Positions 17,343 to 23,269 of a stretch of 24,245 bases of DNA are shown here, piece by piece. The DNA comes from Bacillota bacterium (GTDB lineage: Bacteria > Bacillota_I > Bacilli_A > RFN20 > CAG-826). The notes under the pieces were generated by a model. The model saw only the letters and a list, made by a program, of their open reading frames with translations. It had not been told where the DNA came from and made no database searches. Position numbers and translations under genes: made by a program. The DNA lies in NCBI GenBank assembly GCA_003512585.1, contig DOQE01000071.1, positions 1 to 24,245 on the forward strand, written 5' to 3'. Within the stretch, counting starts at the first letter, position 1. Each line of letters starts with the position of its first letter.

Positions 17343-17871
17343 TTAAAAACTCCCTTAATTGTTGCTTGCTAATATTCATAGAATTGAGTCTTTTTAATAA
17401 TGTTTTTGTATTTCCAAACCCCAAATGGAAATGCTCTTCGACTTTATTTCTTTTTATGGAGGAGTTTGGACCAGTTAATCCTAGTTCTAGTAAATCACTA
17501 TACTTTAAATCCCCGTTCTTATAGTTTTTAGAAAGGGTTAAATTTGACAATGACTCTAAAATAACATCTTTGCTAGACTCGGCTACTCCGACTTTATGAT
17601 GCTTTATGGCTTTTTCTTTTGGAATAAAAGCGTGCTTTAGGTTAGCTATATTTTGGTCAAGTATGTCTCTAATTCTTTTTCCTGGATAATCAGGGTCTGT
17701 AAGAACTATGACTTCTTTCCTTTTCGAGACTTCTTTTATGTACTCGATTGTTTCACGTGGAACACTTGAACCATTTGTAATAACAAACTCGCAATCCAAA
17801 AAAGAGCTCAATAAAGATATATCGGTGATACCTTCTACAACAATTAAGGCGTTTAGCTTTTCTTTTTTCAT
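17329..17871 (-). CDS. rnmV: Ribonuclease M5 (5S rRNA maturation)
   Basis: RNase M5 trims 5S rRNA precursor using a Toprim active site. 180 residues. N-terminal Toprim domain: LIVVEGITD at 9-17 with the catalytic E13, FVITNGSSV at 29-37, and the DxD motif in LTDPDYPGKRIR (D59, D61). The C-terminal part (about 100-180) matches RNase M5 helices, including KRNKVEEHFHLG and NTKTLLKRLN. It overlaps tatD by four bases and rsmA by 14. No Shine-Dalgarno is seen, the spot being occupied by a parS-like site (17872-17887); a second such site lies inside the gene (17749-17764). Confidence 0.95.
   Translation of the reverse strand: MKKEKLNALIVVEGITDISLLSSFLDCEFVITNGSSVPRETIEYIKEVSKRKEVIVLTDPDYPGKRIRDILDQNIANLKHAFIPKEKAIKHHKVGVAESSKDVILESLSNLTLSKNYKNGDLKYSDLLELGLTGPNSSIKRNKVEEHFHLGFGNTKTLLKRLNSMNISKQQLREFLNGCK
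17749..17764. other. parS-like centromere site 1 (inside rnmV)
   Basis: The + strand reads TGTTTCACGTGGAACA, the exact reverse complement of the Bacillus subtilis parS sequence TGTTCCACGTGAAACA. ParB-family proteins load at such sites to segregate the origin. It lies about 5.5 kb from the dnaA start. It is within codons for SVPRET in rnmV. Confidence 0.9.
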
Positions 17872-18644
17872 AGTTTCACGTGGAACAATCTTTCAAAATT
17901 GTCCTTAATTTTTTCTTGCATAAAATCAAGAGGAACTTCTTTTAAAATAGCCATTTGGCAAACTATATAACGCACATAAGAAGGTGAATTAGCCTTGCCT
18001 CTAAACGGAACCGGAGTTAAATAAGGAGAATCGGTTTCTGATAGTATCCTATCGATATCCACGGCTTTGACACATTCTTTTGGGGTTATAGAGTTTTTAT
18101 AAGTTATTGGACCGTCAAAGCCAAAGTAAAACCCTAGTTTTTCTAATTCTTTCATTGTTTCTATAGAACCGGAATAGCAATGCAAAACGCCTTTCCTTTT
18201 CGGCGCATATTCTTTTAATATATCCAAAGTATCTTTTGTAGCCTCTCGAGCATGAATTGAAACGGGCAAGTCTAATGAGTCTGCGAGTTTTAATTGTTTT
18301 ATGAACCATTGTTTTTGAATAAAGTGGTCTTTATCTTCTTTATACCAATGATAGTCAAGCCCAATTTCGCCTATACCTATTACCTTTTCATTCCTAGCCA
18401 AATTCTTTATTTCGTCTAATTTTCCATCGTTTATGCCATCTAGATTCTCAGGATGAAATCCTACGGTAGCAAAAACCCCATCATATTTAGAAGCGATTTC
18501 CGTAGCTTTAATTGAACTAAGCAAGTCATAGCCAACCACAACGATTGCATTAACTCCATTCCCTTTGGATTCGTTTACAATCTCATCTAGATTATTAATA
18601 AATGCCTCATCATTTAAATGGCAATGGCTATCTACATAAATCAT
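17868..18644 (-). CDS. tatD: TatD-family metal-dependent deoxyribonuclease
   Basis: Amidohydrolase-fold nuclease; family members act as 3'-5' exonucleases or DNases in DNA repair. 258 residues. The metal ligands are all present: H7 and H9 in DSHCHLND, E93 in GIGEIGLDYHW, H131 in SIHAREA, H155 in VLHCYSGS and D205 in LSETDSPYLTP. The gene lies between mnmE (2-base gap) and rnmV (4-base overlap); the tatD-rnmV-ksgA order is conserved in Bacillus. Its last codons contain the second parS-like site. The weak AGGT upstream suggests coupling to mnmE. Confidence 0.96.
   Translation of the reverse strand: MIYVDSHCHLNDEAFINNLDEIVNESKGNGVNAIVVVGYDLLSSIKATEIASKYDGVFATVGFHPENLDGINDGKLDEIKNLARNEKVIGIGEIGLDYHWYKEDKDHFIQKQWFIKQLKLADSLDLPVSIHAREATKDTLDILKEYAPKRKGVLHCYSGSIETMKELEKLGFYFGFDGPITYKNSITPKECVKAVDIDRILSETDSPYLTPVPFRGKANSPSYVRYIVCQMAILKEVPLDFMQEKIKDNFERLFHVKL
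17872..17887. other. parS-like centromere site 2 (tatD end / rnmV leader)
   Basis: AGTTTCACGTGGAACA on the + strand matches the Bacillus parS core in 15 of 16 positions (only the outermost base differs). It lies 123 bases from site 1, in the same orientation, over the last tatD codons just upstream of the rnmV start. Confidence 0.85.
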
Positions 18645-18646
18645 CT

Positions 18647-19966
18647 TTATTTACCTACACAAAAACGGGAAAAGATTTCATCGGTCAAATCATGGGTCGG
18701 ATCTTCTCCAAATAATTCTCTGACATAGTTATACGCATTTAGTAAAGAAGAAGAAATCAAATCCATCGGAACCATATCAAAGCAATCTTTTATAACGAGA
18801 GAAAGTTCATTGTCTATCTTCTTTAATAAAGACAATTCTCTTTGGTTCGAAAAAGAAGGAGTAGAAAAGGAAGAGTCATTAATTTGCAATGATTCGTACA
18901 TTGCTTTTTTTAATGGTTCGATATCTTTATTTAAAGCGGAAACATAGATATGTCCCTTTTCTTTTTGTTTTATTAAATCAGATTTGTTAGTTACTTTGAT
19001 CAAAATTTTATCCTTGCATAAGCAATCAATCTCACTTTCATCGAAAATTGTTTTATCATCACTCACCAAAATGACCATATCGGCTTCTTCAATGCTTTTT
19101 TTGCTTCGTTTTATACCTATGCTTTCTACAACATCCAAGCTATCCCTAATTCCGGCGGTATCTAACAATATAAAAGGCACCCCTTTTATTGATAAATAGC
19201 CTTCGACAACATCTCTAGTAGTCCCGGGGATATCTGTAACAATGGCTTTTTCTTCATTTAATAATGCGTTTAGTATCGAGGACTTACCAACATTGGGTTC
19301 TCCAACAATGGCTACTTTAACGCCTTCTCTAATAATTTTTCCTTCATGTCCTTGCTTAATTAAAGTAGCAAGGCTTTCTTTCATTTGCTTGCACTGAGAA
19401 ATTACATATTCATAGTTTGTTTGTTCTATATCTTCATATTCTGGAAAATCGATATTTACTTCTAATTTTGATAATAAATCGCTTATTTTTTCCTTTAAGG
19501 GTTTTAATAAAGGGGACACTTTCCCTAAATAAGACATCAAAGCCACGTCTTTTGCTTCTTTTGTAGTCGCGTTAATTAAATCATTAACGCTCTCGGCTTC
19601 GATTAAATCCATTTTGCCAAAATAAAATGCTCTAGCAGAAAATTCTCCACCTTCTGCTTGTCTAACCCCCTTGCTAAAGAAAGCCTCCATTATTTCTTTT
19701 ACAATTACCATCGACCCGTGACAAGAAATCTCTACAACTTCTTCGCCAGTCATAGAACAAGAAGCCTCATAGCAAAAAATAACCACATCGTCTATAACGT
19801 TGTTTTCAAAAGAAATAGACCCGTGCATTATTTTTCTTTTAAATCCAGTGCCAATATTTTTAGAAAAAAGAGAAGACACAATATCGAAAACATTATCGCC
19901 CGATATTCTAATTAAGGCTAAGGCCGATTTAAACGGAGGTGTAGCTAAAGCAATGATTGGTTCCAC
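18647..19966 (-). CDS. mnmE: tRNA modification GTPase MnmE (TrmE)
   Basis: With MnmG it installs carboxymethylaminomethyl groups at U34 of several tRNAs. 439 residues. The start is GTG: the residues after it, EPIIALATPPFKSALALIRISG, match the invariant MnmE N-terminus, so an ATG further in would remove conserved sequence. The folate-binding domain is about 1-115, followed by helices and an inserted GTPase domain: G1 GEPNVGKS at 222-229, IPGTTRD at 246-252, DTAG at 269-272, NKSD at 327-330. The C-terminal FCVGK with the catalytic cysteine C436 is intact. A TATAAT ends six bases before the GTG, so the mRNA is probably leaderless. It heads the operon running to glmU; mnmG is not next to it here. 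Confidence 0.97.
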   Translation of the reverse strand: MEPIIALATPPFKSALALIRISGDNVFDIVSSLFSKNIGTGFKRKIMHGSISFENNVIDDVVIFCYEASCSMTGEEVVEISCHGSMVIVKEIMEAFFSKGVRQAEGGEFSARAFYFGKMDLIEAESVNDLINATTKEAKDVALMSYLGKVSPLLKPLKEKISDLLSKLEVNIDFPEYEDIEQTNYEYVISQCKQMKESLATLIKQGHEGKIIREGVKVAIVGEPNVGKSSILNALLNEEKAIVTDIPGTTRDVVEGYLSIKGVPFILLDTAGIRDSLDVVESIGIKRSKKSIEEADMVILVSDDKTIFDESEIDCLCKDKILIKVTNKSDLIKQKEKGHIYVSALNKDIEPLKKAMYESLQINDSSFSTPSFSNQRELSLLKKIDNELSLVIKDCFDMVPMDLISSSLLNAYNYVRELFGEDPTHDLTDEIFSRFCVGK

Positions 19967-19972
19967 GTATAT

Positions 19973-20002
19973 ATTATATCTATATATTTATATATAAGGT
20001 AA
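19973..20002 (-). promoter_or_regulatory. Promoter of the mnmE operon (leaderless)
   Basis: Read leftward: TTACCT (19997-20002), an 18-base alternating A/T spacer, then a perfect TATAAT (19973-19978). Six bases separate the -10 from the GTG start codon, which puts the expected transcription start at the G of GTG or within a base or two of it. Confidence 0.65.
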
Positions 20003-20025
20003 AAGAAAAGGCTACCGAAGTAGCC
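20001..20025 (-). terminator. Intrinsic terminator of the rpmH-rnpA-yidC-jag operon
   Basis: Read leftward: GGCTAC, a TTCG tetraloop, GTAGCC, then TTTTCTTTT. The C(UUCG)G loop is an especially stable RNA tetraloop. The stem begins six bases after the jag stop. The opposite strand also ends in a T-run, but no gene reads that way. Confidence 0.9.
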
Positions 20026-20031
20026 ATTTTT

Positions 20032-20631
20032 TTAATCAACGTATTTAATGCAAACCGCTCTAGAAGAACCTTCCCCGGTGGATTCGGTTTTTATATGCTC
20101 CATATTTGATAAACATCCATGGACAACGCGCCTTTCATCTGGAGTCATTGGATCGAGTTTAACATCGACATGAGATTTTAACACATCTCTAGCGGCTCTT
20201 TTGGCAATGCGCTCGACTCTAGAATATTTATCTTCCTTATATCCGCCAACGTCGAGAAGTATTCTATAACGACGACGGAATTTATTAGAAACCGCAAGCT
20301 TTGTCAATTCATTTAACGCTTGAAGTGTTTTGCCGTTTCTTCCAATCAAAATAGGGTTATGATTGGAATCGATAGTGATTTTTATAATATCGTCTTCGAT
20401 ATCGGCCTCGCAAGTTGCTTCAATCCCTAAAGAAGTGGTAACGTTCTTTAAGTATTCTATAGCATAACTAGCTGCATCGTTTTGATCATAGACAACTATA
20501 GTTGCGCTCTTTTTAAATAGCCCCTTCTTTTCTTCTTTAACATTATAAACTAACGATTTTTCATTAACGCCTAATTCCGAAGAAGCCAAGGAAAGAGCCT
20601 CTTCTATGGTTTTAGCAGTATATTCTTTCAT
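20032..20631 (-). CDS. jag: Jag/KhpB RNA-binding protein
   Basis: RNA-binding partner of YidC-linked operons; KhpB binds RNA with KhpA and influences cell division and elongation in Gram-positives. The start is ATG 20631 (MKEYTAKTIEEAL), preceded by AAGAGGTAA; a longer frame exists further upstream but runs through yidC and has no family sequence. 199 residues: Jag N-terminal domain about 1-50 (EEALSLASSELGV, KGLFKKSA); KH domain about 75-130 with GRNGKTLQAL at 97-106; R3H domain about 135-199 with MTPDERRVVH at 162-171 and STGEGSSRAV near 184-193. It follows yidC by five bases and is the last gene before the terminator. Confidence 0.96.
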   Translation of the reverse strand: MKEYTAKTIEEALSLASSELGVNEKSLVYNVKEEKKGLFKKSATIVVYDQNDAASYAIEYLKNVTTSLGIEATCEADIEDDIIKITIDSNHNPILIGRNGKTLQALNELTKLAVSNKFRRRYRILLDVGGYKEDKYSRVERIAKRAARDVLKSHVDVKLDPMTPDERRVVHGCLSNMEHIKTESTGEGSSRAVCIKYVD

Positions 20632-20636
20632 TAAAA

Positions 20637-22352
20637 TTACCTCTTTTTGTTTTTGCTTTTGGATATTATTAATTGAGTAATAAAGGTTTGAATCATAGAA
20701 ATTAAACCAGAAATCAACCAATAAACACCCATGGCGGATGGAAGCATGAATCCCATGACAATGGTAAATATCATCATGAAGATAGAAACCCATTTCATTT
20801 GTTTTTGAGAATCGCTTTGAGCTGGATTAGCAGACAATTTGGCAACTTTCTTAGTTTGGGCTTTAGCCATAATTCTTGGCAGTAACATGGCCATAACTTG
20901 AGTTCCGGCCATCAATATAAACAAGACCAAAGCCGTCCACCACCCATTTTGGTTATAATACCAAGCACCAGAAACATTAAATAATATAGAATTAATATTA
21001 TCGGATAGCCTCATTCCAAGGAATTCACCGGTAGATAAAGCCGCCGATCCTTGTAAACCGGACCAAACGCAAATAAAGACAGGGAATTGCAAAATTAATA
21101 TCAATATTTGTCTAAATGGTTTTATTTTATGGCGCCTATAAAGAGCCATTTGCTCTTGAGCGAGCCTTTGTTTTTCGGCTTGATTGGTATTGGAATTAGG
21201 ATATTTTGCTTGAAGTTTTGCCATTTCAGGTTGCAAGGCTTGCATTTTTTGCGAATCCATAGTCGAACGGAAGGAAACCAATAAAAGTAATCCTCTTACT
21301 ATTAAAGTAACGAAAACTATAGCCCAAATTTGGCCAACGCCCGACAAGGACGGATCCATCCCAAATGAGAATGTATCAACCAGCCAAGAAACCGGATAAA
21401 CCAATAGACCTTCTAAAAAGCCTTTGTTCCAGGCATATCCCCAATCTTTTTTAGTTATATCTACTTCCCAATCGGAATTGTTGCCATAATGGCCAAACGA
21501 TCCTTCTTGTGTGGCTATACAAGAACGTATTTGGTTGACTTTTGAAGCAATTTGGGATTGATAAAGATCGGTAAAATCTTTTGTTGGGCAATTATCGATT
21601 CCTAAAGAGGGGTCATTGCTTTTATATAATTCGGCGTTCCATTTTGTCCAATAGCCCCAAATGCTGCCGCCATCACCAGAAAACTTTAAATGTCCAAAAG
21701 ATCTTAAAATGGACTTGTTGTTTTGGGTTGCATTTTCACCGCCATCACAATTTGACTCGGTATACGGATTAATTGTCCAATTAGAAGAGTCAGATGACTC
21801 GGAAGCAACCAAAGTAGACACAAATTCCTTGGGTGCACTCATGCCTATGGAATAAGCGGCGCGTTGACTCGAATCTTGCAAACTAGAATTATAGGCTTCA
21901 TATGTGGCGGCCTCTAAAACATAGTCATCAATGCTTGCCCAATATTTAACAGAAGGCATTACATAACCATTTTTATAGGCAGTAGAAAGAATTGTTCCTT
22001 GCAAAAAAGAAGCTTTTTTGGCAGTAAATTCTATACTCCCATCTTCTTTTTTTGTTAAAGGTACGTATTTATACACGTTTTCATTTAAAACGTTATTGTC
22101 TTTGTCAACATAAGCAGGACCAGCAATTTTACTAGCTTCTTGCTCTTCGATTAACGATTTTGTTTCGTCGGCGGTTTTTAATTCGTTATATTCATCTTTT
22201 GAAACATAAACGGTTACCCCTTGTTCGTATGGATAAGCCATTTGAGCTTGATCTACTTCAGAACAAAAATTAGCCGTACAGCTTGCAAGCAATCCCCCAC
22301 CTAACAGGACTGCTAAACCGACAAATATTTTTTTATGGGATATCTTTTTCAA
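20637..22352 (-). CDS. yidC: YidC/Oxa1 membrane insertase, lipoprotein with a long extracytoplasmic domain
   Basis: Inserts membrane proteins, alone or with SecYEG. The start is TTG at 22352, overlapping the rnpA stop (TTGA) with AAGGA upstream. 571 residues: signal peptide with lipobox LASC, lipidated cysteine C25; then about 285 mostly polar residues (26-310); then the YidC core: hydrophobic segments at about 312-330, 341-360, 413-432, 470-490 and 521-560. The conserved hydrophilic-groove arginine is R353 in VTLIVRGLLL. A cytoplasmic helical hairpin (MQALQPEMAKLQAKYP and the following region) and a basic tail KSKNKKR are present. Bacillus YidC homologues lack such a long N-terminal domain. 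No P1-domain similarity to Proteobacteria could be claimed by eye. Confidence 0.95.
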   Translation of the reverse strand: MKKISHKKIFVGLAVLLGGGLLASCTANFCSEVDQAQMAYPYEQGVTVYVSKDEYNELKTADETKSLIEEQEASKIAGPAYVDKDNNVLNENVYKYVPLTKKEDGSIEFTAKKASFLQGTILSTAYKNGYVMPSVKYWASIDDYVLEAATYEAYNSSLQDSSQRAAYSIGMSAPKEFVSTLVASESSDSSNWTINPYTESNCDGGENATQNNKSILRSFGHLKFSGDGGSIWGYWTKWNAELYKSNDPSLGIDNCPTKDFTDLYQSQIASKVNQIRSCIATQEGSFGHYGNNSDWEVDITKKDWGYAWNKGFLEGLLVYPVSWLVDTFSFGMDPSLSGVGQIWAIVFVTLIVRGLLLLVSFRSTMDSQKMQALQPEMAKLQAKYPNSNTNQAEKQRLAQEQMALYRRHKIKPFRQILILILQFPVFICVWSGLQGSAALSTGEFLGMRLSDNINSILFNVSGAWYYNQNGWWTALVLFILMAGTQVMAMLLPRIMAKAQTKKVAKLSANPAQSDSQKQMKWVSIFMMIFTIVMGFMLPSAMGVYWLISGLISMIQTFITQLIISKSKNKKR

Positions 22353-22690
22353 TTGTACTTTTCCTTAATTGTATCTAGAAGAGAATTGAGTTCTCTTTCG
22401 TTTGATTCGAACTCGCTTTCTTTATAACAAGGACGAATCGAGATGATAATATCCAAAGGCAAACTATAGTCATTTCTTTTGCTTATCATTGCCCTAACTT
22501 GCCTTTTTTCCCTAACCCTAGTAACGGCGTGACCATTTGATTTACCAACGGCCAGGCCGATACGAGTATAGAGCTGCTCTTTTGACGCTTTGACAAAATA
22601 TAAATTGAAGTTTTTCGATTTGATTTTTACTCCATTTTTAATAATAAAGTCAAAATCTTCGTGTTTTTTTACACGAAACGCCCTCTTCAT
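22349..22690 (-). CDS. rnpA: Ribonuclease P protein component
   Basis: Protein subunit of RNase P, which matures tRNA 5' ends. 113 residues, normal length. It has the FRVKKHEDFDFII start near 5-17, the central GLAVGKSNGHAV, and the basic RNA-binding stretch TRVREKRQVRAM. The usual RNR motif reads RVR here, Asn replaced by Val, with Lys-Arg kept. The gene begins three bases after the rpmH stop with no Shine-Dalgarno, so it is probably coupled to rpmH, and its end overlaps yidC by four bases. Confidence 0.95.
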   Translation of the reverse strand: MKRAFRVKKHEDFDFIIKNGVKIKSKNFNLYFVKASKEQLYTRIGLAVGKSNGHAVTRVREKRQVRAMISKRNDYSLPLDIIISIRPCYKESEFESNERELNSLLDTIKEKYN

Positions 22691-22693
22691 AAA

Positions 22694-22828
22694 TTAGTCA
22701 GCGACTTTAGCGCGTCCTTTGGCACGACGCTTCGCAATGACTTTGCGTCCTGTTGCCGTAGCCATTCTTGCACGGAAACCTGCTTTATTGGCATGCTTCT
22801 TCTTAGATGGTTGGTATGTTTTTTTCAT
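22694..22828 (-). CDS. rpmH: Ribosomal protein bL34
   Basis: 44 residues: MKKTYQPSKKKHANKAG then FRARMATATGRKVIAKRRAK and a short GRAKVAD tail, matching bL34 (KRTYQPxxxKRxxxHGFRxRMxTxxGRxVLxxRRxKGR) throughout. bL34 sits in the large ribosomal subunit. A strong Shine-Dalgarno (GAGGAGG) precedes ATG 22828. It is the first gene of the leftward operon and lies next to oriC, the classic Firmicutes arrangement. Confidence 0.97.
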   Translation of the reverse strand: MKKTYQPSKKKHANKAGFRARMATATGRKVIAKRRAKGRAKVAD

Positions 22829-23269
22829 TAGCTTTTCCTCCTCAAACGGATGCAAGGGTTATTATACGGATTAAAAAAGCTAACTACAACTGCGAGTGTA
22901 CGCGCGTATGCGAAGTTTTCCACAGCAAAAGAAAAAGCAAAACAGCGTGAAACATATAGTGAAACATTATCAACACCAATTGTTATTAACTTATCGTGGA
23001 CAATGTGAATAAAGCAAAAAATATTCGAAAATATCTCTAGTATTGTTACCACGCGCGTTGTAGAAAACCAATTCGTAAAAGAAGTTTTCCACAATATAAA
23101 ATCAAGTAAAAAGTTTTCCACAATTTATTCACAATTTAAAGTTGTGGATAAGTTCTTTTTTACCTGGATACATGGTATTTTTATTTGTTTTATTGTGGAA
23201 AAATAAATTTTGCCTATTTTTTTGCTATCTTTTTTCACAAAAAAGGGCTTTAATTTTACAGGTAAATTT
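22829..23269. other. Chromosomal replication origin oriC with DnaA-box cluster
   Basis: 441-base gene-free stretch between rpmH and dnaA. DnaA-box-like 9-mers: TTTTCCACA at 22916, 23085 and 23114 (+) and 23194 (minus); TTATTCACA at 23125 (+) and 23004 (minus); a perfect TTATCCACA at 23143 (minus); TTTTTCACA at 23231 (+); and TTATCAACA at 22967 (+). Three of them, at 23114, 23125 and 23143, form a tight core; the first two start 11 bases apart, one helical turn. The AT-rich stretch 23152-23260 on the dnaA side is the best unwinding-element candidate. Also present are a GTGAAACAT direct repeat (22947 and 22959) and alternating CG-rich runs. The dnaA promoter could not be fixed; TTGTGG (23193) with TATTTT (16 bases on) would overlap a box and allow autoregulation. 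Confidence 0.92.
22861..22889 (-). promoter_or_regulatory. Promoter of the rpmH operon
   Basis: Read leftward: TTGTAG (22884-22889), exactly 17 bases, then a perfect TATAAT (22861-22866). It lies about 33 bases before the rpmH start, giving a short leader that holds the GAGGAGG ribosome-binding site. Confidence 0.8.

Noticed and set aside
19957..19974. Third parS-like site at the mnmE start (TACGTGGAACCA)
   Set aside because: Only one half matches; the other half is the A/T promoter sequence, so it is not a palindromic parS.
20632..20793. Longer jag frame starting at 20793
   Set aside because: The extra 54 residues run antiparallel-free but inside the end of yidC in another frame and match no Jag sequence; ATG 20631 has a Shine-Dalgarno and begins the conserved Jag N-terminus.
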